The notes below the pieces were generated by a model, which was not told the DNA's origin, searched no databases, and saw only the letters and a list, made by a program, of their open reading frames with translations. Below, one piece after another: positions 9,495-17,842 of a stretch of 64,000 nt of DNA. The stretch is from Kibdelosporangium banguiense (GTDB lineage Bacteria; Actinomycetota; Actinomycetes; Mycobacteriales; Pseudonocardiaceae): positions 7,453,203 to 7,517,202 of the forward strand of contig NZ_JAGINW010000001.1 in assembly GCF_017876405.1 (NCBI RefSeq), given 5' to 3'. Numbering within the stretch: the stretch's first letter is position 1; every line of letters starts with the position of its first letter. A program made the position numbers and the translations under genes.

Positions 9495-10430
9495 ATGACA
9501 GTTCCCGAGCCCATTGCGCTGCCAGGGCTGGACCCGGCCACGGCGGGACTGCTGGCGATGATCGCGGAGTCGGGGGCGCCACCTCTGCACGAGCTGCCGT
9601 TGCCAGTGGCGCGTGAGGTCTACGACCAGACAGCCGCGTTTGGCGGGGATCCGGCTCTGGTCGGGCGGGTCTCGGACATGTCGGCCGACGGCGTCCCGGC
9701 CCGCGTGTACTGGCCAGAGGGCGACGGCACCCACCCGGTGCTGATCTGGCTGCACGGTGGCGGCTGGACCGTGGGCGGTGTGGAAGCCGCCGACCGAACG
9801 GCGCGTGCTCTCTGTCAGGGAGCGGACTGCATGGTGGTCAGCGTGGACTACCGGCTGGCGCCCGAGCATCCTTTCCCGGCCGGTGTCGATGACGCGCGCA
9901 CCGCAGCGGAGTGGGTGATCAAAGAGATCGGCTCGCTGGGCGGCGATCCGGCTCGGCTGGCGATCGGCGGCGACTCCGCCGGTGGCAACCTGAGTGCGGT
10001 CGTCACCAACGAGTTGCCGGGCACCTTCGCCGCGCAGGTACTGGTCTATCCCGCGACCGACCTCACCCTCGACCACGCCTCGATCAGCGAGCTCGGGCAC
10101 AGCCAGCTGCTGACCAAGGAAGCGATGCAGTGGTTCCGCAACCACTACGCCGCCGGTGCCGACTGGACGGATCCGCGTCTCTCCCCGCTCTACGCCTCGC
10201 CTGAGGTCCTGGCCACGGCGCCGCCCACCCTCGTGATCACGGGAGACCTCGATCCGTTGCGGGACGAGAACGTCGAGTACGTGCGACGGCTCCGCGAAGC
10301 GGGAGCAACCGTGGACCATGCCCGTTACCCAGGGCAGATCCACGCGTTCTTCGAACTGTCCGGGGTGATCCAGGCAGCCCTGCAAGCGCGGGCACGTGTG
10401 GTGCAGGCACTGCGGGACGCCTGGGCGTAG
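9495..10430 (+). CDS. Alpha/beta hydrolase, hormone-sensitive-lipase (HSL) family esterase
   Basis: A 311-residue cytoplasmic esterase or lipase. GAGGAG precedes the ATG. The oxyanion motif HGGGW starts at His87, the nucleophile elbow GDSAGG has Ser161, and the rest of the triad is Asp253 (GDLDPLRDE) and His283 (QIHAFF). All are in the order and spacing of the bacterial HSL family. The RLAPEHPFPAG stretch between them is also typical. It probably hydrolyses short-chain esters. It follows the LuxR gene by about 90 bases on the same strand and could be one of its targets. Confidence 0.92.
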   Translation: MTVPEPIALPGLDPATAGLLAMIAESGAPPLHELPLPVAREVYDQTAAFGGDPALVGRVSDMSADGVPARVYWPEGDGTHPVLIWLHGGGWTVGGVEAADRTARALCQGADCMVVSVDYRLAPEHPFPAGVDDARTAAEWVIKEIGSLGGDPARLAIGGDSAGGNLSAVVTNELPGTFAAQVLVYPATDLTLDHASISELGHSQLLTKEAMQWFRNHYAAGADWTDPRLSPLYASPEVLATAPPTLVITGDLDPLRDENVEYVRRLREAGATVDHARYPGQIHAFFELSGVIQAALQARARVVQALRDAWA

Positions 10431-10490
10431 CCGCCGGTGGCCTGATTTCTACCGACCCTCGCTGTCGGCCGCGGTGCCTAGGATGCCGGG

Positions 10491-11033
10491 ATGAGTCCGA
10501 AGGCATCGCGATCGGCCGACGAGCCTGGGGACGAGCCCGGGCAGGCGGATCTGCCACCGGGCTACGTGCGGATGTCGCGGCCGAAACCCGCGCCGGTTTC
10601 CTGGTGGTGGAAGTCCGCCGGACTCGTGGTGCTGCTGGCGGCGGCGGTCATCGCGATCATGTTCATCGTCAAGGGGCCGGATCCGCGCGAGTCCGCACGC
10701 GGCACGGCAAAGCTGGTCGCCGAGTCGCTCACTGACGCTGATATGTCCGACTTCAGGTCGTATGTCTGTGACAGCGGCAAGCTGGAGATACCCGATGCGT
10801 GGACGCAGATGGGCAGCACAAGCGTGCTCGATGTGTCCTCCGAACGCGACGGCGTGGCGACGGCAACGCTGACAACGACCAAGCGTCCAGACATGGATCT
10901 CGTCCTGCTGCTACACAGCAAGGATGAGCAGTGGTGCGTTGTCGTCGTGACCAACTGCCCTCGTTACCTCGATGCGCCGTCCGCCTCGTCACTCCCTGAC
11001 GTCAAGGGCTGCCGAGGCCGCCCCGGTCGCTGA
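10491..11033 (+). CDS. Single-pass membrane protein of unknown function
   Basis: A 180-residue protein with a charged, proline-rich cytoplasmic N-terminus, one membrane helix at about residues 43-60 (GLVVLLAAAVIAIMFIV) and an outside domain of about 120 residues. The outside domain resembles small Mce-associated or DUF4878-like folds in layout: a helix rich in small and acidic residues, then beta strands. It contains cysteines near CDSGK, WCVVVVTNC and the C-terminus. I do not recognise the family with confidence. No operon partner is evident. Confidence 0.7.
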   Translation: MSPKASRSADEPGDEPGQADLPPGYVRMSRPKPAPVSWWWKSAGLVVLLAAAVIAIMFIVKGPDPRESARGTAKLVAESLTDADMSDFRSYVCDSGKLEIPDAWTQMGSTSVLDVSSERDGVATATLTTTKRPDMDLVLLLHSKDEQWCVVVVTNCPRYLDAPSASSLPDVKGCRGRPGR

Positions 11034-11110
11034 GACGTCCTCCTGGTATTCACTGTGCGTCAGGTGTATTTAAGATGAACTGGAGGTGAACACCAAAGAG
11101 GTGGGCTCGG

Positions 11111-11398
11111 GTGGACGGCCTTGAGAGTCCCGACGGCCCTCGGGGAGTGGCCGGCCTGGCTGCCGATCCCAGCTGGCGGGTCAGTGTCCTGGCCGGCGGC
11201 CGGTGGGGTGTTGCCGAGCGTTCGTTCGAGCACGCCGGGCACCAGTGGGTGGTCGGTCTGACCCCGGCGGAGTCGTCTGTCGCCCTGATCGTGTGGCGGG
11301 ACGAAGAGGTGGTCGCCCACGCCCGGGGTGACGAAGCCGCGATGTGCACGGCCGCTCTGGACTGGGTGTCGAAGATCTTACGTCAGCTTTCCTCGTAG
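11111..11398 (+). CDS. Small hypothetical protein
   Basis: A 95-residue acidic soluble protein starting at a GTG that follows a GAGGTGGG-like ribosome binding site. The C-terminal half (VALIVWRDEEVVAHARGDEAAM) reads as an alpha/beta fold with good codon bias. There is no signal peptide or membrane segment and I do not recognise the family. It lies 30 bases upstream of the AlkD-like gene and may be co-transcribed with it. Confidence 0.55.
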   Translation: MDGLESPDGPRGVAGLAADPSWRVSVLAGGRWGVAERSFEHAGHQWVVGLTPAESSVALIVWRDEEVVAHARGDEAAMCTAALDWVSKILRQLSS

Positions 11399-11428
11399 GC
11401 TGAGCCGCACACCTGAGGGGAGACTGGG

Positions 11429-12091
11429 ATGACGCTGACCGAGGTGATGGCTGAGCTGGCCGCACTCGATGACCCCAAAGCCCGCGAGGTGAACAAGAAG
11501 CACGGTGACGATCACGGTGTGAACCTCGGCAAGTTGCGTGCGGTCGCGAAGCGGCTGAAGACACAGCAGGAACTCGCGCGTCGGCTCTGGGAGACCGACG
11601 ACACCGCGGCGAGACTGCTCGCGCTGCTGATCTGCCGCCCGAAGGCGTTCGAGCGTGACGAACTGGACGTCATGCTGCGTGAGGCGCGTACTCCCAAGGT
11701 GCACGACTGGCTCGTGAACTACGTGGTGAAGAAGAGCCCGTACGCCGAAGAGCTGCGTCTGGCCTGGTTCAAGGATCCGGATCCCGTTGTCGCGAGTGCG
11801 GGCTGGGCCCTGACCACCGAGCGCGTGGCGAAGAAGCCCGAAGGCCTCGACCTCAAGGGACTGCTCGACGCCATCGAGGCCGAGATGAAGGACGCGCCGG
11901 ATCGTCTGCGGTGGGCGATGAACCACTGCCTGGCCCAGATCGGGATCGAGCACGCCGCCCATCGCGCCCGCGCACTCGACATCGGTGAGCGCCTGGAAGT
12001 GCTCAAGGACTATCCGACGCCGCCGAACTGCACATCCCCGTTCGCGCCCATCTGGATCAACGAGATGGTGCGCCGGCAGAACGCCAGGTAG
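11429..12091 (+). CDS. DNA alkylation repair protein, AlkD-like HEAT-repeat glycosylase
   Basis: A 220-residue all-helical protein made of HEAT-like repeats. The motifs KKHGDDHGVNLGKLRAVAKRL near residues 24-45 and the repeated W-containing helices (LAWFKDPDPVVASAGW, DRLRWAMNHCLAQIG) match the AlkD family (COG4912). Characterised members excise positively charged alkylated purines without base flipping. The C-terminal PPNCTSPFAPIWI segment is conserved in actinobacterial members. Start ATG 11429 follows GGGGAG. Catalytic residues Trp and Asp are plausible here, but I did not align them. DNA repair is the likely role. Confidence 0.8.
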   Translation: MTLTEVMAELAALDDPKAREVNKKHGDDHGVNLGKLRAVAKRLKTQQELARRLWETDDTAARLLALLICRPKAFERDELDVMLREARTPKVHDWLVNYVVKKSPYAEELRLAWFKDPDPVVASAGWALTTERVAKKPEGLDLKGLLDAIEAEMKDAPDRLRWAMNHCLAQIGIEHAAHRARALDIGERLEVLKDYPTPPNCTSPFAPIWINEMVRRQNAR

Positions 12092-12100
12092 GGCTGGGCC

Positions 12101-13054
12101 ATGGATGCGGATCTGACTCTGGGCGTGGTGGCACACCGCGGCGGGCTGCTGGTGCAGCGGCCGGAGCTGACAGTCGGGGTCATCCAGGCGGTATCGCGAA
12201 CCTCAGGGCTGACGGTCGAGGTGATTGCCCGGCAACCACTGGACCGTCGCGACGCGACACAGCGGCAACGGGACATTCGGTTGCGGCGAGATGAGCCAGT
12301 ACGGGTCGCGCCCCGCCGGCTCCTCCCTGACCACGACGAGGGAGAGAACCTGCGGCTCGGCTGGCTTGACCAAGCCGGGCACGCGCGCTGGGAGTACGGC
12401 TCCACGGTGTGGTCGTGGAGCGGCGACGACCACACCGGGTCCGACGGCCCGAGTTGGCGTTGCATCTGTGTCCTGCCGCCGATGTTCGACCAGCTGTCGC
12501 TGGTACTGGCCTGGCCGGAGATCGGATTCGAGGAAACGACCATCACGATCCCGCTGCCGGATCAGGCCACCGTCGAGCAGGGCACCACGTCGATCTGGCA
12601 AGCACCCGTCGACGCACTGCCGGTCACCACACCGTTGACCGACCACCACACCAACGACCACCTACCGGTGCGGATCGAGGCAGGCACAGTCATCGCGGAG
12701 CCTCGGGTGCTGCACCGTAGCGACCACGCGGTAGTAGCCCTCACTCGGCTGACCGCGATCGGCTCGGCACTGTCGATCGAACTATTCGGCGCCGCAACGG
12801 GATCGCTGGCCGACACCTTGACCGCGGAGGCGTTTCCCCCGGCGCACCAGTGGGAAGGTCCGTCCTTGGCTGTCGTCAGAGGAAACGACGCCCTCTGGCT
12901 CGGCGCGCAGGAGGCAACCTCCTCCGGAGGAGATCACAGTTTTGTCGCCGTCCAGGAGTTCGCGACGCATCGTCCGGAAGGCGACACACTCGACCTGATC
13001 GTCGCCTGGCCCCAGGCCGGCCTGCCCAACGTCTTGGTGCGCATTCCCCGCTGA
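12101..13054 (+). CDS. Hypothetical protein, soluble
   Basis: A 317-residue protein starting 9 bases after the AlkD-like stop, so probably in the same transcript. There is no signal peptide or membrane helix. The middle (GSTVWSWSGDD, WRCICVLPPMFDQLSLVLAWPEIGFEE) and the end (LDLIVAWPQAGLPNVLVRIPR) contain a similar pattern of a predicted strand, then AWP, two to four residues and a further strand. This suggests two related beta-sandwich halves. I do not recognise a family. It ends 3 bases from the convergent TetR stop. Confidence 0.6.
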   Translation: MDADLTLGVVAHRGGLLVQRPELTVGVIQAVSRTSGLTVEVIARQPLDRRDATQRQRDIRLRRDEPVRVAPRRLLPDHDEGENLRLGWLDQAGHARWEYGSTVWSWSGDDHTGSDGPSWRCICVLPPMFDQLSLVLAWPEIGFEETTITIPLPDQATVEQGTTSIWQAPVDALPVTTPLTDHHTNDHLPVRIEAGTVIAEPRVLHRSDHAVVALTRLTAIGSALSIELFGAATGSLADTLTAEAFPPAHQWEGPSLAVVRGNDALWLGAQEATSSGGDHSFVAVQEFATHRPEGDTLDLIVAWPQAGLPNVLVRIPR

Positions 13055-13056
13055 GG

Positions 13057-13692
13057 TCAGAGTGGCCAGGAGCCCGTCTTCGGCTCCTTTGTCAGGGCGA
13101 CCGGCGGGTGCAGGGGGTTTGCCGCAGCAGGGGCCAGGCCGTCGAGAACGAGTCCGAGGTAGCGCCGCCAGCCGTCGGTGCTGGGGTCCATGGTCCACAG
13201 TGTGCTGGTCAGCATGGCCATGATCCGGGTCAGGTCGTCGGGGACGAGGTCGGCGCGCAGCTGGCCGACGTCCTGTGCGCGTTGGGCGAGTGTGGTCAGC
13301 GACTCGTAGAACGGGGTGTAGACCTCTGCGGTGATGGTGCCGGCGTTGCGGGCGGCGGCCAGGGTGTTCAACTCCCGCGCGGCCAGGCGCATCGCGGCCT
13401 CGATCAGGCTGACGAGGCCGTGCAATGGATCCTCGTCGGCGAGTGCCTGTTCGGTGGCGGGGGTGAGGTCTTCGGCGATGCTCTGATCAAGAGCGGCCCG
13501 GACCAGGTCCGCCTTTGCCGGGAAATGGTTGTACAGCGTCCTGATGCGTACGTCCGCGCGGCGGGCGATCTCCTCGAGCAGCGCGTCCGGACCGAGCTCG
13601 GCGAAGACCGCACGCGCGGTACGCAGGATGCGCTCGGCGTTGCGCGCCGCGTCAGCGCGTAGCGGGCGCTCGGTATCGGGAATCACTACCAC
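13057..13692 (-). CDS. TetR-family transcriptional repressor
   Basis: A 211-residue regulator (209 from the GTG at 13686). The N-terminal helix-turn-helix is clear (AERILRTARAVFAELGPDALLEEIARRADVRIRTLYNHFPAKADLV). It is followed by a helical ligand-binding domain resembling actinobacterial TetR proteins that regulate P450 or oxidoreductase genes. The gene is divergent from a broken P450 gene, and the space between them holds two copies of a 15-base near-palindrome at 13705-13719 and 13750-13764, the probable operators. It likely represses itself and once repressed the P450. Confidence 0.9.
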   Translation of the reverse strand: MVVIPDTERPLRADAARNAERILRTARAVFAELGPDALLEEIARRADVRIRTLYNHFPAKADLVRAALDQSIAEDLTPATEQALADEDPLHGLVSLIEAAMRLAARELNTLAAARNAGTITAEVYTPFYESLTTLAQRAQDVGQLRADLVPDDLTRIMAMLTSTLWTMDPSTDGWRRYLGLVLDGLAPAAANPLHPPVALTKEPKTGSWPL

Positions 13693-13704
13693 AGGGTAGC
13701 AACC

Positions 13705-13764
13705 TGCAGTCGAATGCAACTTGTGCCAGCTTCGGCGGCAGGATGAACTTGCAGTCGAATGCAA
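13705..13764. promoter_or_regulatory. Paired TetR operator candidates
   Basis: TGCAGTCGAATGCAA occurs at 13705-13719 and again at 13750-13764 in the same orientation, 45 bases apart. With the preceding T the second copy is TTGCA-N-TCGA-N-TGCAA, a near-perfect 16-base palindrome. The sites flank the divergent promoter region between the TetR gene and the former P450 gene, which is where autoregulating TetR proteins bind. Confidence 0.7.
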
Positions 13765-13785
13765 GATCTTGTGCGAGGAGATCTG

Positions 13786-14435
13786 ATGACCAGCACAGCC
13801 GATCTGCCGGTGTTCCCCGGCGAACGCGCCGCCCGTTGCCCGTTCGACCCGGCGCCCGAATACCGGGAATATGGACGACCCGGAGCACGCGGTGCTGCGG
13901 CGGATGCTGACCAAGGACTTCACAGTCAAACGGGTCAACGCGCTGCGCCCCGAGATCGAGAAGATGGCAGGCGAGTTCATCGACACGATGATCGCCGGAG
14001 GCAACACCGCGGACCTGGTACAGGCCTACGCGTTACCCATCCCGTCGCTGGTGATCTCGCTGCTGCTCGGCGTGCCGTACTCCGATCACCAGTTCTTCCA
14101 GGACATCACCGGCGTCCTGATGAGCCGCACCGCAACGGAAGAAGAAAAGCGGAAGGCCAACGGAAAGATCTTCGGCTATCTGTACGAACTGGTGGCGCGT
14201 AAGCAAGGTGAACCGGACGACGCCCTGATCAGCCGTCTCATCCAGGAGTACCTGCCGACCGGCGAGCTGGCTCGCGAGACCATCGCGATGAACAGCTTCA
14301 TCCTGCTGTCGGCCGGCCACGAGACCACAGCCAACATGATCGGCCTCGGAACCCTGGCCCTGCTGGAGAATCCGGGAACCCTTGTCCGTATCCGTGACAC
14401 CGGCGACCCCAAGGTGATCTCCGGCGCGGTCGAGG
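13786..14435 (+). pseudogene. Cytochrome P450 (CYP105-like) remnant, internal deletion and lost C-terminus
   Basis: GAGGAG and an ATG at 13786 begin a normal P450 N-terminus (MTSTADLPVFPGERAARCPF up to about PEYRE). At about 13868 the reading frame jumps to the next frame and the homology resumes at MDDPEHAVLRRMLTKDF, so roughly 65 codons with the B and B' region are missing. It continues through LLLGVPYSDHQFF and the I-helix SAGHETTAN to DPKVISGAVE at about 14435. The K-helix ExxR, the heme-binding Cys loop and everything after are absent. Homology stops where antisense sequence of another gene begins. The remnant cannot bind heme and is non-functional. Confidence 0.85.
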
Positions 14436-14439
14436 TCTC

Positions 14440-15070
14440 CGCTACCAGTGGCCGCCAGCGCGAGCAGCGTATTGGCGTAGTTCACCAGCACAGCACATCT
14501 GTTGTCGGGATCGAGCCCGGCCGCCTGGTACGCCTCGTCCAGCACCGCAGCAGAGTCGTGCAGGTCCTGACGTCGTCCACCGACCTCGTATCGGAGCAAC
14601 AAGGCGTAGCCCAGCAAGCAAAGCGCCACGGCTCTGTCCGGGTAGGGCGGTACCGCGATCTTGGCCGTGTCCCGGAGCAGGGTCACGGCTTCGCCGACGT
14701 CCCCGTCGGGGGCGGTCAGTGATTCAGTGGCGTTCTCCAGCATCGCCGGCACGAGCGAACTCACCACTCGGGCTTCGGCGATCGCCGCCCGCACACCGAT
14801 GTGCCGGCTTCTGATCACTGACGCGCGGATCTGCTCGACGACGCGGACATTGCTCCATTCTTCGTCGGCTTCGCAGTCCTTTCGCAGGGCGCACAAGGCT
14901 TCGAGGGCCTCGTCGGTGGTGAGCCATGCAAACCACCGCAGCAACCACGCCCGTGTCCACCAGAAGCGCGTCATTACCAGCCGGTTCAGCAACCACCTGT
15001 GGCCGCGCTTCACTCGTGCCCTCCAGAATCCGGCGTCGATCCGGTACCCGAGAATGATTCTGGAGCGCAC
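14440..15070 (-). pseudogene. N-terminal fragment of a TPR-type protein, truncated at its 3' end
   Basis: On the minus strand a frame runs from a GTG at 15070 (ATG at 14974 is another possible start). It has a basic, Trp-rich N-terminus (RFWWTRAWLLRWFAW), then helical repeats typical of actinobacterial TPR/CHAT proteins (AVALCLLGYALLLRYEVGGRRQDLHDSAAVLDEAYQ, NRCAVLVNYANTLLALAATG). At about 14440 the repeat pattern ends and the frame runs on through the antisense of the P450 remnant as nonsense. The downstream part of the gene is therefore missing. A TAG directly precedes the GTG start, so the 5' end may be altered too. It is divergent from the NACHT gene with only 15 bases between starts. Confidence 0.65.
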
Positions 15071-15085
15071 CTAGGAGGACCAACA

Positions 15086-17005
15086 GTGCCGATGAGCGGG
15101 AACCTACTCGTGCTGATCGCCGTCGGCCTGCTGATCGTCGTGGTGGTTCTGGCACGCACCAGACCGCTCCGCGCGCTTGAGCCTTCTGTGGAGGAACTCT
15201 GTGACGAGCTGGCCTCATCGGTTCGCACGCAGTGGCGGCACGAGGAGACGACCCGCCGCGTGCACGACCCTGTGCCGATGCCGGTCACGTGGAGAACCGA
15301 GTCGCCGGAGTCACCGGTGCAGGATCACTGGATCAACGTGGCCGGTGACGGCCGCGTCGCACCCATGGAGCTCGACGGCGGCATCGATCATGTGCACGAG
15401 ATCTTCGAGCGCATCCCGTCGCGGCGGATGGTGGTGCTCGGCAGGTCCGGTGCGGGCAAGTCCGTTCTCGCGACCAGGTTGACGTTGGCCTTGCTGGACC
15501 GGAGAACGTCAGGTCAGCGTGTGCCGGTCCTGCTCTCGGCGGCCACCTGGGATCCCAGGAGGCACGGGCTCCACGAGTGGATCGCGCACCGCCTCGCGGC
15601 GGACTACCCGGCTCTGCGCAAGCGACATGGGGCCAATGGCACGGTGGCGGACCACCTCGTCAAGAACGGTCACGTCCTGCCGGTGCTCGACGGTCTTGAC
15701 GAGATCACACCGGGCCTGCGGACGCGGGCGATCCGCAGGTGCAACGCTGAACTTCACCTTGGCGACCCCATAGTGCTGACCTGCCGGACCGAGGAGTACC
15801 GCGCCTTGGTCAGCACTGACGACGTCCTCACCGGGGCAGCGGTGGTGGAGTTGCAGCCGCTGGGTATCGAGGCGCTTGCGCAGTACCTGCCACGCACCAC
15901 TCGTCGCGTGCGGGAGGCGCAGGGCAAGGCCTCCCTGTGGGAACCCGTGATCATGGCGCTGGTCGGAGCGAAGGGCTCGGCGTTACGCGAGGTTCTCGCG
16001 ACGCCGCTGATGGCATCGCTCGCACGCCTGACGTACAGCGAGACCCGCGCCGAGCCGTTGGACCTGCTGGACCAGCAACGATTTCCGTCCGCCGACCGGC
16101 TTGCCGATCATCTGCTCGACGAGCTCATTCCGTCCATGTACCCGGACTTGGACGACGACAGCGGCGGCACGCACGATGGAGACGTGCGTCGATGGGCGAC
16201 CACGCTGGCGACCGTGCTGTCCCGGAGGAACGCGCGGGAGCTGGCCTGGTGGCAGTTGCACCATGCCATGCCGAAGGGCATAAGTGCGCTGGTTGCCGCA
16301 GCTCTGGGGATCTGCACCGGATTGACTGTGGCGCTGATCGCCGGTGTGCAAGCGGCACTGCCCAGCGGAATCGTGGTGGCACTGTTCGCCTTGCTCATCA
16401 CGCTGCCGCAGCACACCGAGCCTGCGGTAGTGCGGCTGAGGCTCCGTGGAAGTCTGCGCACCCTGCGACTCCGGTTCGCGATGCGGCCACGGGCCGGAAA
16501 TCCGCTGCGGTCGGCAGGGCTGATCGGCTGGGTTGTCGGAGGTGGCGCAGTGGTGGTCGCGTTGGGCGTGGCCACCGGGCCGGTCGGCCTGGTGTGCGCG
16601 ATCGCCGGCATTTCGTTCGCTGTCCTGCTCGACATCTGGTTCGACGTGCCCAGCGACATCAGCCGGGCGCCCGATCCGTGGACGGTGCTCCGGGAGGACC
16701 GAACGTCCGCGCTCAGCCGTGGCCTTGCCCGTGGCGTCGTCGTTGCCGTCGCCGCAGCGCCCGCGATCGGTGTCGTCAGCGCGTTCGCGCTGTTGGCGAC
16801 GGTCGTGGCAGGCAGCTTCGCGCATACCGCCTGGGGCAAGTTCCTCGTCGCGAGAAGCTACTTCGCCGTCACCGGACAGCTTCCGTGGAGGTTGGCCGCC
16901 TTCCTGGTCGAATCGCACGAACGGGGGATATTGCGCCAGGTTGGACCCGTGTACGAATTCCGCCATGCCAGACTCCAGACACGGCTGTTGGCCACCGCGG
17001 GCTGA
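15086..17005 (+). CDS. Transmembrane NACHT-domain NTPase (STAND)
   Basis: A 639-residue protein. AGGAGGA at 15073-15079 sets the GTG start. One membrane helix lies at residues 6-26, followed by a NACHT module with Walker A GRSGAGKS (119-126) and an acidic Walker B VLDGLDE (200-206). The sensor-like stretch is VLTCRTEEYR. Behind a helical region (APLMASLARL type) come several C-terminal membrane helices (about 400-445, 478-520, 550-580), ending in a helical tail YEFRHARLQTRLL. NACHT proteins are signal-transduction NTPases; many bacterial ones sense phage and trigger cell death. A membrane-embedded C-terminus could be sensor or effector. CHAT and hydrolase genes follow on the same strand. Confidence 0.85.
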   Translation: MPMSGNLLVLIAVGLLIVVVVLARTRPLRALEPSVEELCDELASSVRTQWRHEETTRRVHDPVPMPVTWRTESPESPVQDHWINVAGDGRVAPMELDGGIDHVHEIFERIPSRRMVVLGRSGAGKSVLATRLTLALLDRRTSGQRVPVLLSAATWDPRRHGLHEWIAHRLAADYPALRKRHGANGTVADHLVKNGHVLPVLDGLDEITPGLRTRAIRRCNAELHLGDPIVLTCRTEEYRALVSTDDVLTGAAVVELQPLGIEALAQYLPRTTRRVREAQGKASLWEPVIMALVGAKGSALREVLATPLMASLARLTYSETRAEPLDLLDQQRFPSADRLADHLLDELIPSMYPDLDDDSGGTHDGDVRRWATTLATVLSRRNARELAWWQLHHAMPKGISALVAAALGICTGLTVALIAGVQAALPSGIVVALFALLITLPQHTEPAVVRLRLRGSLRTLRLRFAMRPRAGNPLRSAGLIGWVVGGGAVVVALGVATGPVGLVCAIAGISFAVLLDIWFDVPSDISRAPDPWTVLREDRTSALSRGLARGVVVAVAAAPAIGVVSAFALLATVVAGSFAHTAWGKFLVARSYFAVTGQLPWRLAAFLVESHERGILRQVGPVYEFRHARLQTRLLATAG

Positions 17006-17026
17006 CCGGCACGAACGGCGCCGCCG

Positions 17027-17842
17027 GTGACACAGGACCCGCTCGACGGTCTGGCTGCCGCCCGCGAGGAGTTCGACCAGGTGGTTCGTGAGATCCAGGC
17101 GATCGCCGAGTTCCGGGATGTGCACGCGGCACCGGCTTTCGACACCGTGGCCGCGGCCGCGGGCAGCGGTCCGCTGGTCTACCTGACCGCCACGGAATCG
17201 TCCGGCACGGCACTGGTGGTGCGCGGCGGCGACGTTGTCCCGGTCGTGCTGGGCCTCACCGCCGGAGACCTGCGAACACAAGTCCACCAGTATTTTCACG
17301 CCTACCAAGCGCTGCGTCACGAGCCGGCCGAGCCGAACCACGAGCGGTGGCAGGTGGCGTTGGACGGCGTCACGCAATGGTTGTGGGACGCCGCCATGGG
17401 GCCGGTGCTGGACGCCGTCGGTGGTGCTGCTCAAACGACATTGGTCGCGTGCGGTCAGTTCGGACTGCTCCCGCTGCACGCCGCATGGACCCCGGACGCG
17501 TCATTGCCAACCGGGCGCAGGTACGTCGTTGATGCGACGGCCGTTTCCTACGCCGCCAAAGCGCAGGCACACCAGGAATGCGAGCGACGCGCCGCGACGA
17601 TCATGGGACGGAGACTGCTCGCGGTCGTCGACCCGAACCCGGACGGGCCCGACGCGCTGCCGGACACCGAGTGGGAAGCCGCGGCTGCGGCCGCGCGCTT
17701 CCCCGAAGCCGATATCCTGCGGCACGCCGACGCGGATCTGGAGGCCGTCGAACGCCTTGTGGGCAACGCCCAGATCCTGCAGTTCGGCTGTCACGGGGTG
17801 GCGATGCTCGGCACGGATCCCGCTGGTCCGTGCCGTGAGTAG
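17027..17842 (+). pseudogene. CHAT-domain protein fragment, lacks the catalytic cysteine half
   Basis: From a GTG 21 bases after the NACHT stop, in the same frame, runs the linker and N-terminal half of a CHAT protease domain as found at the C-terminus of actinobacterial TPR-CHAT proteins. It begins AAREEFDQVVREIQAIAEF and continues through PLVYLTATESSGTALVVRGGDVV and LVACGQFGLLPLHAA to the histidine motif LQFGCHGVA (His256). The frame then stops at 17842 after LGTDPAGPCRE, before any cysteine motif. No ribosome binding site is evident. Either it is a remnant, or it is the N-terminal part of a frameshifted gene whose rest is the next feature. Confidence 0.6.

Noticed and set aside
17235..17834. 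N-terminal extension of the second CHAT piece in its own frame
   Set aside because: The translation upstream of GTG 17835 is Arg/Ser/Pro-rich out-of-frame reading of the first CHAT fragment and carries no CHAT motif.
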